DNA of 64,000 nt. Source: Haloferax gibbonsii ATCC 33959. Lineage in GTDB: Archaea > Halobacteriota > Halobacteria > Halobacteriales > Haloferacaceae. The notes under the pieces are model-generated. The model ran no database searches. It was not told the DNA's origin and was given only the letters and a program-made list of their open reading frames with translations. Below, piece by piece: positions 1-8,999 of the stretch. The stretch is taken from contig NZ_AOLJ01000001.1 in NCBI RefSeq assembly GCF_000336775.1, forward strand, positions 1 through 64,000, read 5' to 3'. Position 1 is the stretch's first letter. The number at the start of each line of letters is the position of its first letter. Made by a program: the position numbers and the translations under genes.

Positions 1-1
1 G

Positions 2-346
2 GCGTTCGCGTTCGAACTCCTTGATGGCGATGTCCGTGTACGCAACGAGAGCTATGCTGACCCAACCGCGCACGAGTACCGCGTTCGAATTCGGGATGGC
101 GTCCCCCATTCGTGTTCATGTCCTGCTGATGCGAGCGGTGACGGCCCGTGTAAACATCGGGTTGCAGTCGCGATTCGTCCCCAAGTACTCGAACTCGCCG
201 TGCAGATGCGTGTCGTCGCAGATGGTGGGTCAACATCGAGCGGCGATGATGACACAACAGACCTGCCCTGCGAGTGTGAACAGCTATCTGAAACTCTTCC
301 CTGTTGGAACTGCGTCGACGCTGGGCGGCGTGATCTGTCTGAATAG
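2..346 (+). CDS. SWIM zinc-finger protein, 5'-truncated by the window edge
   Basis: This open frame enters from the left edge and stops at 344-346, giving about 114 residues. The centre of the peptide has a clear SWIM zinc-binding pattern: CSCPA, then after a short loop GPCKHRVAVAIR, which fits CxCx(n)CxH. A C-terminal CPCECE/CWNC stretch adds further cysteines. SWIM domains bind DNA or proteins and are common as small haloarchaeal proteins of unknown role. The start codon lies outside the window, so full length and operon context are unknown. The gene converges on the small minus-strand gene that follows. Confidence 0.7.
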   Translation, partial: AFAFELLDGDVRVRNESYADPTAHEYRVRIRDGVPHSCSCPADASGDGPCKHRVAVAIRPQVLELAVQMRVVADGGSTSSGDDDTTDLPCECEQLSETLPCWNCVDAGRRDLSE

Positions 347-381
347 TCGTTAGTGAGTATTTCGTACGTCACTAGTACTCG

Positions 382-567
382 TTAGTCGTCGGACTGTTGG
401 GACGCAGTGTACGCATCAGCAAACTGCTCGCGCATCTCTCGACGGAGCAGTTCGCTCATGACTTCGTAGACGACTGGCTGTGGGTACTTCTCGAGGAGGC
501 GTTGGACGTCGGCTGCACATTCGCTTTTTTCAGTCGCAAAGTTCGCAGTCCATGGTGAGCTACTCAT
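382..567 (-). CDS. Small hypothetical protein, 61 aa
   Basis: This is a short ATG-started acidic protein with a helical core (QRLLEKYPQPVVYEVMSELL) and a charged C-terminus (REQFADAY). I do not recognise a named family. Its amphipathic pattern and composition fit a real haloarchaeal small protein rather than an antisense shadow. It is transcribed toward the SWIM gene and ends 35 bp from it. It could be an antitoxin-like or adaptor protein, but nothing in the sequence establishes that. Confidence 0.5.
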   Translation of the reverse strand: MSSSPWTANFATEKSECAADVQRLLEKYPQPVVYEVMSELLRREMREQFADAYTASQQSDD

Positions 568-941
568 ACCAGATAGTAATTTGTTGTCTCAGTTAACTGT
601 TCGCCTGGTGAGAGATTCCTACGACCGCAGTCCGCGACTCGTGGCCCACAGATATCGATAACTCGAGTGTGCGAAACGCGGTGGGCACGAGGCCCACGAG
701 GGAGTTATCAAGGGGTGGGCGCGGATGGCTTGGTACGCGATTTCGCACCCGTTGCAGAGCAGGGCGCGTCTTGTGTGACACGACGAGCCTGCAACGGCAG
801 TCCACCTGCTAGCATGTTTGGTATTGTGGTTCAGTCATTTAATGACCGCCAACCGAAGCCAACCTGTCCGAGACGGCGACGGCGTTTTTTGAGCCCCTGA
901 CGGGTGCGGGGCGCAGCGAGATGCGTCGCGCGGTGTTCGAG
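568..941. other. Intergenic region upstream of the TFB gene
   Basis: I see no convincing gene in this 374-bp stretch; the open frames present look like chance frames. It contains a perfect 6-bp inverted repeat, GTGGGC-ACGAG-GCCCAC, at 681-697. This could form a short hairpin between the divergent small gene and the TFB, but it lacks a following T-run, so I do not call it a terminator. Confidence 0.4.
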
Positions 942-1868
942 ATGGCGACACGAGATGTCTACGAGCGACAGTTCGACGAATCGTGCGGGAAATCCTGTGG
1001 GAACGCCTCTTGTCCAGAGTGTGGTGGTCAGGTCATTACGGACGCTGGCGAGCAACGGTGTGAGTCCTGTGGGCTCATCATCGACGGGCACGGCATCGAC
1101 CGCGGCCCGGAGTGGCGATCGTTCGAGCGCACGGAGCGAAAACGAGTGGGCGCGCCGCGAACGCCGACTCGACACGATCACGGTCTCGCTACTGAAATCG
1201 GCCGACATGTCGACGCGAACGGGACACCGATACCGGGCGAGCGCCGACAGCAACTCTCCCGACTCCGCACCCAGCACAGTCGGAGTCGGTACCAGTCGAG
1301 TCGTGAACGTCGGCTCGCGCATGGCTTGGACGAAGTCCGGCGACTTGCCGGTGCACTCGACCTCCCTGATAGCCTGCGTGACCAAGCCTGTCGGTGCTTC
1401 CGATCTGCTCAGCAGGCGGATCTGTTGCCAGGACGGTCGATGGAAGCAGTCGCGGCTGCGAGCGTCCATGCAGCCTGTCGATGTGCGGGGCTTTCGCGGA
1501 CACTCGCTGAACTCGTCCCACTCGCACGGGTGGCTGAATCGCGCGTCCGATCGGCGTATAACGCACTCAATACAGAACTCGGGCTGCCTGCGAAGCCAGT
1601 TCCACCGGTTGAGTTCGTTCCGCGAGTGGCAGACGCACTTGACGTGACGGACCAGATTCAGCGACGAGCACGGTCGTTAGCCGAGGCATCAAGCGATGAG
1701 TGGACTCATCGAGGCGCGAACCCGCATGCGGTCGCGGCAGCGTGTGTGTACACCGCGGCGGCAGAACGAGACTGGCCACTCACGCAGGCGCGTGTTGCAG
1801 CGGTGAGTGATACTTCAACCGAAACGGTTCGAACGCATCACCAAACATTGTGTGGAGTAGATGCGTAA
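942..1868 (+). CDS. Orphan transcription initiation factor IIB (TFB) family protein
   Basis: The protein has the TFIIB layout: an N-terminal zinc ribbon (SCPECGGQV, then QRCESCGLII), a B-finger-like charged linker with RGPEWRSFE, and two cyclin-like repeats. The repeats are visible as paired ARAxAxACxxxAxR-type helices (EAVAAASVHAACRCAG and HAVAAACVYTAAAERD). TFB recruits RNA polymerase to TBP-bound promoters. Haloarchaea encode many TFB paralogues that reprogramme transcription. I chose the ATG at 942 (MATRDVYERQFDE), the usual TFB start, rather than the ATG at 921, giving about 308 residues. It stands alone and may be an accessory TFB serving genes of this island; that is inference. Confidence 0.9.
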   Translation: MATRDVYERQFDESCGKSCGNASCPECGGQVITDAGEQRCESCGLIIDGHGIDRGPEWRSFERTERKRVGAPRTPTRHDHGLATEIGRHVDANGTPIPGERRQQLSRLRTQHSRSRYQSSRERRLAHGLDEVRRLAGALDLPDSLRDQACRCFRSAQQADLLPGRSMEAVAAASVHAACRCAGLSRTLAELVPLARVAESRVRSAYNALNTELGLPAKPVPPVEFVPRVADALDVTDQIQRRARSLAEASSDEWTHRGANPHAVAAACVYTAAAERDWPLTQARVAAVSDTSTETVRTHHQTLCGVDA

Positions 1869-2067
1869 TATCCCTCGTGGTCCGTAATTCTGGTATGTTA
1901 ACTATACAGTTGACACCAGTACTGAATAACTATCTTTATTTCAGAAAAGTAAAATAGGTGATTCATTATCGTAGGTCTGACTGAGGTATCCCAAAATTAG
2001 GGTACTAAACGTTGCTGCGGGATCACGTCGTCACGTTTATTTTATCAGTGCCGATACCCCCGTGTCA

Positions 2068-3801
2068 ATGGGAAGTAATCTTGAAATCTCGGCTTCGGAG
2101 GCTGATCTACAGAATATCTTCACCCGAAGCAACCGTTTTACAGTACCCGACTACCAGCGCCTGTATTCTTGGAAAGAGTCGCAATGGGTGGAGTTCTGGA
2201 ACGATCTCACGAATATCGACGAAGATGACACGCATTTTCTAGGATCAATTGTCGTCATTCAACATCAGAAAAAGTACGACGAACTCAACGAGTTAGAGCT
2301 CGTCGACGGTCAACAGCGAATCACGACAATTTCGCTGCTACTGCGGGTTATGCGTGACTTCTATCGGAAGCATTCGGATGGTGGGTTAGGTGACAAAATC
2401 GATTCTGACTATCTCCACGAGACCGATTTCGATAACGATCGCTACCCGAAACTTAGCCTCAGTCGGTTCGAAGATGACGACTATCAGTCTATCCTTGACG
2501 GTGACCCCACTACTGTCAATGAGGATAGCCAACTTCGGCAAGCGTACGAATATTTCCAAGAGCAGGTCTTCGACTGTGATGTCGAGACGATTGATCAATT
2601 GCGGAAGCGACTTCTCGGGTCGATGACGCTCGTCGTTGTTGAGTGTGACAGTACTGCGTCTGCATTTCGATTGTTTGAGACACTCAACAATCGTGGCCTA
2701 GAGCTGTCGGCAGTCGATCTCATGAAAAACGCGTTGTTGCAGGTCGCGTCTGAGAAGTACGGTGGGACCGACCGAGAGACGTACGAGCATATCCGACAAC
2801 AGTGGGAACACGTCCTCGAGAACGTCGTCTATGAGATCAACAACCCGGACCGGTTCTTCCGGCACTATATGATGTCCCGGGAGGACCCCGATATCGAGGG
2901 GAGTGTGACGTCACGGACACTCTACGATACGTTCCGGGATCTCATTGAAAACCAACTCCCAACTGACGAGACCGATCTCGTTGGGTATGTCGATGGAATG
3001 GTTGAGACCTCTGAGTTGTACGTTGGATTCACGAAAGCCAACGTTGACGCGTTTAGTGGGCGAGCACAGAAGCGAATCAACCGCCGTCTTCGAAATCTCA
3101 ATGATATCCAGTCGTCACACTCTCGGACGCTTATGCTCCGTATCTTCGAGGAGTTCGATGAGTACGATCAGATTCTGAGTGTTCTGCGACTGCTTGAAGT
3201 GTTCATGGTCCGTTGGCGCGTTTCAGGTAACCAAACCGGAAGCAAACTGGACCGGATTTTCTCCGAGCTTTGTTCTGATGCATTCGATACGACTGACCCC
3301 GTCCAAACGATCCAAATGCGTCTAGCTGAGGAGGCACCTGGTGACGATGAATTCCGCTCACGGCTTGCGAATAGCGACTTCAGCCGGAATGCACAAACAA
3401 AATACCTTCTTGATACGATTGAGCGGCGACACTACATGGAATCTGGCGAAGGAAAGGATTACGACCGCGCAACAGTCGACATTGAACATATCGCCCCACA
3501 GCAAGCGTTCACCGCGAAAAAATACAGTTCATGGCGTGACGTCCTTGGGGTCGGTAAGGCGGAGTTCAACCAGTACCGAAATCGCCTCGGCAATCTCACG
3601 CTCCTCGAAGAACGTCTGAACGAGTCCGCGAAGGACAATCCGTTCGAACAAAAGAAAGACCAGTATAAACTGTCTGATTTCCAAATGACGCAAGAGGTTC
3701 GCGAACAGTACGACGAGTGGACTATCGAACAGATCGAAGACCGATCTGACCACCTTGCGGAAATCGGGGTTCAGATTTGGGATTTCGAACGATTCGTGTA
3801 G
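2068..3801 (+). CDS. DUF262/DUF1524 single-chain nuclease (GmrSD-like type IV restriction)
   Basis: The N-terminal half is a DUF262 domain with the diagnostic LVDGQQRITTISLL motif near residue 78 and an upstream FTVPDYQRLYSW segment. This ParB/Srx-like fold is proposed to hydrolyse NTP. The C-terminus carries a DUF1524 His-Me (HNH-like) nuclease signature: VDIEHIAPQQ near residue 470, followed by NRLGNLTLLEERLN and a final K..Y..S pattern. Fused GmrS/GmrD proteins of about 580 residues cut DNA carrying modified bases. The ATG at 2068 is preferred over the GTG two codons earlier. It lies directly upstream of a DNA 7-deazaguanine modification locus, so it could discriminate foreign modified DNA; the true substrate is unknown. 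Confidence 0.85.
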   Translation: MGSNLEISASEADLQNIFTRSNRFTVPDYQRLYSWKESQWVEFWNDLTNIDEDDTHFLGSIVVIQHQKKYDELNELELVDGQQRITTISLLLRVMRDFYRKHSDGGLGDKIDSDYLHETDFDNDRYPKLSLSRFEDDDYQSILDGDPTTVNEDSQLRQAYEYFQEQVFDCDVETIDQLRKRLLGSMTLVVVECDSTASAFRLFETLNNRGLELSAVDLMKNALLQVASEKYGGTDRETYEHIRQQWEHVLENVVYEINNPDRFFRHYMMSREDPDIEGSVTSRTLYDTFRDLIENQLPTDETDLVGYVDGMVETSELYVGFTKANVDAFSGRAQKRINRRLRNLNDIQSSHSRTLMLRIFEEFDEYDQILSVLRLLEVFMVRWRVSGNQTGSKLDRIFSELCSDAFDTTDPVQTIQMRLAEEAPGDDEFRSRLANSDFSRNAQTKYLLDTIERRHYMESGEGKDYDRATVDIEHIAPQQAFTAKKYSSWRDVLGVGKAEFNQYRNRLGNLTLLEERLNESAKDNPFEQKKDQYKLSDFQMTQEVREQYDEWTIEQIEDRSDHLAEIGVQIWDFERFV

Positions 3802-4025
3802 TCTCGGTCCCAAGTACTGTGTTAGCTGTTCGTTGAGACCAGTTTCCTCCTGTCTTTGCGGTAGTTTTGTGGCCCCCAAATGGTGAGGGCACCAGCAATT
3901 CAGGGTGGAACGCTCTGAGAGTGGTGTTCGAATAGAATATGTATCCGAGAAAATCAAAACGGCATTTGGTGAGTAGTCAACTGACTACCGAAGGTTCAAG
4001 TCTTGAACAACCATCGGGTTGAAAT

Positions 4026-4310
4026 ATGAGCGGGCACCAATCTGAGACGATTCATTTTGAGTCTTCGGCGGCAGTTCGCGATTTTGTGGATGAGCATATT
4101 GAGGAGTACCGCTCGGTCGCTGAACAGTATGACTCATACGAGGCGGCGACTGCAATGCAGGATGATTTCAACCTCTGCCCGTGGAGTATCGCCACACAGT
4201 TTGATGCCCCCGTTCCCTTCGACGAGCTCGCGGGGCCAAACCCGATTGATGGTGTAACTCACCTCGCGATCCTCTGTCTCGAAGACATCATCCTCGAGTT
4301 CCTTGATTGA
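4026..4310 (+). CDS. Small acidic hypothetical protein, 94 aa
   Basis: The protein starts at an ATG and is highly acidic, with a predicted amphipathic N-terminal half (AVRDFVDEHIEEYRSVAEQY) and a C-terminal hydrophobic helix (HLAILCLEDIILEFLD). No catalytic motif is visible and I do not recognise the family. It sits between the DUF262 nuclease and the DUF7344-type regulator on the same strand, with about 220 bp in front of it, so it probably has its own promoter. Its base composition matches its neighbours. Confidence 0.5.
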   Translation: MSGHQSETIHFESSAAVRDFVDEHIEEYRSVAEQYDSYEAATAMQDDFNLCPWSIATQFDAPVPFDELAGPNPIDGVTHLAILCLEDIILEFLD

Positions 4311-4376
4311 GGGCCAGGTCCGTGTCAATAACTGCTGGCGCTTCTAGTTGATTTTTTGCTCCAGAGGGGTGGGAGC

Positions 4377-4487
4377 ATGTCAGTAAGCACCCAACAAGCT
4401 TCGAACACGAACGATTCAGTTGTATCAACTTCGTTGTGGCGACGTAGTTACGACCGACGATGGCTTGCCGGTGATCGGTGCGTATGA
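4377..4487 (+). CDS. Possible 36-aa small ORF coupled to the DUF7344 gene
   Basis: An ATG at 4377, preceded by a purine-rich GGGGTGGGAG, opens a 36-residue frame (MSVSTQQASNTNDSVVSTSL...). Its TGA overlaps the ATG of the next gene in an ATGA junction at 4484-4487. The overlap and the Shine-Dalgarno-like sequence suggest translational coupling. No homology is apparent and the peptide is short, so it could be a leader peptide or a chance frame. Confidence 0.35.
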   Translation: MSVSTQQASNTNDSVVSTSLWRRSYDRRWLAGDRCV

Positions 4488-4840
4488 GTACCCAATTCTC
4501 CTGCCCTACTGCAGCAGAAGTTTTTGCATTGCTGGGGAACCGTCGTCGGCTCCTCGTTGTCCGTTACCTCTCGCTGTTTAGTTGCGGCCAGACAGTAAGT
4601 GTCCGTCACGTTGCACGGGTCATCTGTGGCATTGAAACAAACACGCCGCCGAGTCAGGTGACTTCTACTGCGTATGAATCAGTATACAACGGTCTAATTC
4701 AAAATCACCTACCACGGATGCACGAGCATGGACTCATTCAATATGACGAGCGTGGCAAAGAGATCGGTGTTTTAACCGATGTGTTCTACTATGCGTATCT
4801 CGTTTCGTTGGTGAGTCTACCGCGAACTCTCCACCAGTAG
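4484..4840 (+). CDS. DUF7344-type winged-helix protein
   Basis: The protein matches the haloarchaeal DUF7344-type winged helix: VFALLGNRRRLLVVRYL at the N-terminus, a DNA-recognition segment, then SVYNGLIQNHLPRMHEHGLI followed by an IQYDERG wing. Such 100-120 residue proteins are inferred transcription regulators, usually beside mobile or defence genes. The ATG at 4484 overlaps the stop of the small ORF at 4377. It lies immediately upstream of dpdA with its own 150-bp spacer, so it is a plausible local regulator of the modification locus; that link is inference. Confidence 0.7.
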   Translation: MSTQFSCPTAAEVFALLGNRRRLLVVRYLSLFSCGQTVSVRHVARVICGIETNTPPSQVTSTAYESVYNGLIQNHLPRMHEHGLIQYDERGKEIGVLTDVFYYAYLVSLVSLPRTLHQ

Positions 4841-4911
4841 CGCAGAACCTCTCGGTGTCTGAGACGCTAAAACATCCCTCACGAATACTGGTAGTGCCCA
4901 CAGATATTCTC

Positions 4912-4918
4912 GTTTATA
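4912..4918 (+). promoter_or_regulatory. TATA-like element upstream of dpdA
   Basis: GTTTATA lies in the 150-bp gap ahead of the GTG start of dpdA at 4991, in an otherwise featureless spacer. Spacing is compatible with an archaeal TATA box followed by a short leader. No clear BRE was identified, so this is a weak call. Confidence 0.3.
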
Positions 4919-4990
4919 CGCCTCGATGAATCAGAGATAGAGACATACATAAGGAGAGCTGGAGTTATGGCTAGTAAGGTGATCTAATCT

Positions 4991-7885
4991 GTGCGATTCT
5001 ACGTTCCAGAATGGGACGACGCTGTCGATGCTCACTATGATTTCGAGCACGACGAACTCTCTGCGATTGACCGCTCAGAGCGGGAACTTAGCTACATCTG
5101 GGATATCTTTGAGTATGGCACGACCCCGATTGATGGCGTTCTAATTTCGCGCGAGCAGGTCGAAACGACGAACCGCAAATCTGAGCGATTACGGAAACAC
5201 GGTGTCTACGACGACCCTGTCCTGTCGATTCCGGACTGGCTTCCAACAATCAGTGACTGTGGTGCGTGGGGCTACAAATCTCTCCCTTTCCCCCCGTACG
5301 ACAACGCGGAGATGCTGGATTTCTACGAAACGCTCGATGTCTCTGTGGGCGTCACAATCGATCATCTCGTGTTAGGGTCTGGAAAAGACAAAGGTCGTCT
5401 GTATCTCGATGAACGTGCTTTCAGCGATGGATTTTCTAAAACAGATATCCCTGACCGGATAACCGATGTCGTCGACCTGATGGTCGATGAATGGCCAGAC
5501 GAGTGGCCAAGTTACGTCGATGACTACGAACCGAGTCTCCGGACACATGAGGCTGTCAGCCCCTTCATACAGTCTGACTTCGAAGGTGAGGTTGATACTG
5601 TCCTCTCTACATTAGCTTCAGACCCGCGGGCGGTTTATCGTGCTGACGACGCTGCGTTCCGATACGAATTAACGCTCGACAATGCCCAAGAGATGTACAA
5701 GCAGTACCAAGCCGGAGAGTATTCATTCCGGCTGATGGTTGCCATCCAGGGATGGGATCCGTCCTCCTATGTTGAGGCGCTTGAGCATGTTCTCGAGATT
5801 GGCTACGATTATGTCGGAATTGGTGGTGTTGCTGGGAGTCCGATCCACGACGTCAGAAAAATCGTGAAGAGTGTCGGAAAGTCAGTCAAAGCATTCGAGC
5901 GCGAACACACCTGCCGGATCGATACCCACGTGTTCGGGTTTGCGAAGACCGAAGGGTTCGACGCAGTCGGTCGTTCTGGAATGACGAGCTTCGACAGCGC
6001 CAGCATGCTTCGTTCGGCATGGACTGGTGGTGACAACTATCGACTAACCAACGACGAGCGGTATGACGCGATTCGTGTCCGATACCCCTCGAATCGGGAT
6101 TCGTTGCACGAGTCAGTCGAAAAGTCGCTCCGTGGACGAGAACTGTTAGTTGCGCTGCGAGCGTACGACGCCAAGAGATCGCTCTCAGCGGCTGTTGACA
6201 CGTGGTACGAAACAGCAGCGGCGGTTATCCCCGAGACGCGAGAGTATCTTCGAGAACACCGCCATGAAGATCGGTATGACCAGTCGCTTCTGCAAGATAT
6301 TGAAGAGGCGTTCCGTGACGACTTCACACACGCCCGCGAGTTGCAGGCGAGTTTCAGCGACTCTCTCCGTGGAAAGCTTGTGAAACTGCTGCGCAAAGAC
6401 AGTCCCGAAGACCCAGTCCCCTTCGCGGAGTACGACGAGTTACTGAATACTGCAGCGACTGCATTCGCCGACTTCCCGCGAATACCCACACTTATTGAAG
6501 ACGCCGAACCGACGCCGCTTGAGAGAATCTGGACTGCAGTCGAGGACTACGCTACGTGGATCGGTGATGATGACCTCCTCGAAGACTACCGTCGCACGCT
6601 CGCGAACCGACCTTGGGAATCTTGTGAGTGCCCAATCTGCAGCGAACACGGTATTGAAGTCTGCATCTTCCGTGGGAATGACCGGAACCGACGGCGTGGA
6701 TTCCACAACACACGCCGGTTCTACGACGAGTTTACTGATTCGATTCCGAAGATTCTCGTAGCGGTTCAGGGATCTGCAGGGCTCAGTCGGTATGATACGA
6801 TTGAAGACTATCTCCAAAACGAAGAGCCAGCGTTCTGGGAGGCCGTCCATGATCTGCCGGTCGCTGAGATCGGTGTGTTCGATGCGGCAGGTGTCCGTGA
6901 GTGGTGGACAGAGACGGGCCAAACTGTTTCCTTTGCGCCAACACGGATGCGAGAGAACCTTCAAGAGCAGGCGAACCGCTACCAGCACCTGTTCCTTGTC
7001 ACGCCAGACGGTGACGTCGATACTGAGCTCACACAGGCGGTTGAGGTAAGTGACTGCGAACTACAGGCATTCTCCAGTCCAGCGGACCTACGACGCGAGG
7101 TTCTGGAGGCGTGTGGTGAAGACTACGTTGTTGGTGATGACTTCGTCCCGCACGTCCCCCAATTGGACCCTACTGACGGCCTGAATATTCTCGTTGTCGA
7201 CCAATGCTCTGGGAGCAAGGAGTTCCCGGACGGTGCACCGGTATTCGATGCAGAGGAGACGCTTGAATATTCACGAGAAGAACTCCTCGAACGAGATAAC
7301 GTTCCCCAGATTGCAGCACGCGACCTGTATACTGGCCGCCAGCAAAAGTATGTTCGAGAGGCTGTTCGGACACTTCGCGATGACGGGCACGAGGTTAGTC
7401 GGTATTTCATTAGTGCCGGTTTCGGACTCGTGTCAGAATATGACCCGCTCCCGCCATACGAAGTCACGTTCAGTTCGATGAACGTCAGCGAGATTCGCCA
7501 CCGCTCGTCTGAGTTGAATATCCGCCCCGACTTGGAGGACGTCCTCAAGCAGAGTGATTACGACGTCGTCTTCTTCACACTCGGAAGTGACTATTACACG
7601 AGCATTGACATTGACTCGCTCGTCCGAGACGTTCCTGCGGACCAGATCGGTGTTGTGTTTAATCGTGATCTGGTCAACGACCAATATGACAATATTGTGT
7701 CAGTTGGTGCACGAACTGAAGACGCAAAAAATCACGGCACAATTGTTGTTGGCCTGAAGGGGGTATACCTCAAGAACTTCGCTCGCCGTGTTGGGACTGT
7801 CGACTCACTCGACCCAGATCTCGTTGAAACACTTTGTCGGGAAGTCGTAGAGGGGCCAACACAAGCAGCACTTGAGCAGTACTAA
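4991..7885 (+). CDS. dpdA: DpdA, DNA guanine transglycosylase with C-terminal DUF6884 domain
   Basis: DpdA enzymes replace guanine in DNA with a 7-deazaguanine base (preQ0 or a derivative). This protein has the full TGT/DpdA set: D89 in ISDCGAWGY (base recognition), VSVGVTIDHL, AIQG near 253, GYDYVGIGGV, HVFGF, and the nucleophile-bearing TSFDSASMLRSAW (D335) with GGDNY. A CECPIC zinc cluster at 545-550 is followed by CIFRGNDRNRRRGFHN, typical of DpdA. Residues about 730-960 form a DUF6884 domain starting at QCSGSKEF. At 964 residues it is over twice the length of the bacterial DpdA I recall. It starts with GTG and is followed 79 bp later by a second TGT-like gene. The queD gene nearby supports the pathway. 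The exact base transferred cannot be read from sequence. Confidence 0.85.
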   Translation: MRFYVPEWDDAVDAHYDFEHDELSAIDRSERELSYIWDIFEYGTTPIDGVLISREQVETTNRKSERLRKHGVYDDPVLSIPDWLPTISDCGAWGYKSLPFPPYDNAEMLDFYETLDVSVGVTIDHLVLGSGKDKGRLYLDERAFSDGFSKTDIPDRITDVVDLMVDEWPDEWPSYVDDYEPSLRTHEAVSPFIQSDFEGEVDTVLSTLASDPRAVYRADDAAFRYELTLDNAQEMYKQYQAGEYSFRLMVAIQGWDPSSYVEALEHVLEIGYDYVGIGGVAGSPIHDVRKIVKSVGKSVKAFEREHTCRIDTHVFGFAKTEGFDAVGRSGMTSFDSASMLRSAWTGGDNYRLTNDERYDAIRVRYPSNRDSLHESVEKSLRGRELLVALRAYDAKRSLSAAVDTWYETAAAVIPETREYLREHRHEDRYDQSLLQDIEEAFRDDFTHARELQASFSDSLRGKLVKLLRKDSPEDPVPFAEYDELLNTAATAFADFPRIPTLIEDAEPTPLERIWTAVEDYATWIGDDDLLEDYRRTLANRPWESCECPICSEHGIEVCIFRGNDRNRRRGFHNTRRFYDEFTDSIPKILVAVQGSAGLSRYDTIEDYLQNEEPAFWEAVHDLPVAEIGVFDAAGVREWWTETGQTVSFAPTRMRENLQEQANRYQHLFLVTPDGDVDTELTQAVEVSDCELQAFSSPADLRREVLEACGEDYVVGDDFVPHVPQLDPTDGLNILVVDQCSGSKEFPDGAPVFDAEETLEYSREELLERDNVPQIAARDLYTGRQQKYVREAVRTLRDDGHEVSRYFISAGFGLVSEYDPLPPYEVTFSSMNVSEIRHRSSELNIRPDLEDVLKQSDYDVVFFTLGSDYYTSIDIDSLVRDVPADQIGVVFNRDLVNDQYDNIVSVGARTEDAKNHGTIVVGLKGVYLKNFARRVGTVDSLDPDLVETLCREVVEGPTQAALEQY

Positions 7886-7964
7886 TTGACAATGCTGGCT
7901 TTGTCAGTAATCTTTCTATTAGGCCATTATCTAAGTAGGCCAACAGCCTATCCGAGCGGGAGGC

Positions 7965-8999
7965 ATGTTATACAGACGACGAACACTCGATCTCCCACAC
8001 GGAGAACTAGAGACACCTGTTCTCTTCCCCGTCCGTAATGTGGGAAAACGGTCGAGTGACAATACTCCCCCCTACATTGGATCAATTCCTGACTTACCAG
8101 TCGCCATGGTCAATACCCGGGCAATCCGGAATCGGAAACCGATGTGGGACCGGTTGACAAATGGAGTCACACTCCGGGAAGAGATGGATGTTCCGGACGA
8201 AACGATCGTTTTTGCTGATAGTGGTGGCTTCGATTTTAGTTCGGAGGAAGTCGACACTACCCCAGCAAAAACCCTCGAAGCACAGCAACGACTAGGTGCG
8301 GACATCTACGGAACTGTTGACATTCCACTCTCTCGTGAGAACCGAGCAGCAGAGAATCAGCGTCGAGTGAACCAGAGTATCGAATATGCACTAGAGGCGA
8401 GTGACCAACACCCTGGTGACGCAGTCCTTTTCGCAAGTGTGCACGGATATGACCCCGAGACGGTTCGGAACTCCATCGCACACCTCGAAAAACACGGAGA
8501 CTTTGATGGTTATGCTCTTGGGAGCATGGTTCCAATTCGAACAGATTATAAAAAAGTAACTAAGCTGATATTAGCAGCACGAACTGCAACAGACAAGCAC
8601 CTCCACGTCTACGGACTTGGTGGGCTTGTATACCAACCACTATTACTATATCTGGGTGTTGATAGCTTTGACTCGTCAGCGTTCATTCGGAGTGCCGGAA
8701 ATCGGAACTATCTGATACCAGGGTTCGGTGGTGAAGAGTTACGGAACATCGAGGAGTTAGAGCGACTTCCGTGTCCGTGTCCAGTCTGTGGACCACGGAC
8801 ACTCGCGGAGATTCGCGAGGACCGCTCTGCACTCGTGCAACACAACCTGTGGGCGTTAGCGACCGAACTGCGGCGGTTCCAGTACGTTGCTGAATCTGGA
8901 CGAGACATCGAAGAGTATCTCGACCTCAGGTTCAACGGAAACGAGGTCACGAAGCGTGCATACGAAACTGCAAAGCAACAAGTCCGGAGGCTCACATGA
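7965..8999 (+). CDS. Second TGT-like transglycosylase (short DpdA paralogue)
   Basis: This 344-residue protein shows a complete queuine/archaeosine TGT motif set: FADSGGFDF with D85, SVHGYDPE (the VQG-like loop), GYALGSMVP, HVYGLGG, and the nucleophile motif VDSFDSSAFIR with D236. A zinc site CPCPVCG (C270, C272, C275) is followed by H293. No PUA domain is present, unlike archaeal ArcTGT, so a DNA rather than tRNA target is likely given the neighbour. It starts at ATG after GAGCGGGAGG and overlaps the next gene by 4 bp. Two intact TGT folds side by side suggest a heterodimer or sequential specificity. It could also be a tRNA enzyme, but its operon argues otherwise. Confidence 0.8.
   Translation: MLYRRRTLDLPHGELETPVLFPVRNVGKRSSDNTPPYIGSIPDLPVAMVNTRAIRNRKPMWDRLTNGVTLREEMDVPDETIVFADSGGFDFSSEEVDTTPAKTLEAQQRLGADIYGTVDIPLSRENRAAENQRRVNQSIEYALEASDQHPGDAVLFASVHGYDPETVRNSIAHLEKHGDFDGYALGSMVPIRTDYKKVTKLILAARTATDKHLHVYGLGGLVYQPLLLYLGVDSFDSSAFIRSAGNRNYLIPGFGGEELRNIEELERLPCPCPVCGPRTLAEIREDRSALVQHNLWALATELRRFQYVAESGRDIEEYLDLRFNGNEVTKRAYETAKQQVRRLT

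Noticed and set aside
831-1469. Long minus-strand frame opposite the TFB gene
   Set aside because: It has a basic, arginine-rich composition and lies fully antisense to an unmistakable TFB; it is a shadow of high-GC codon use.
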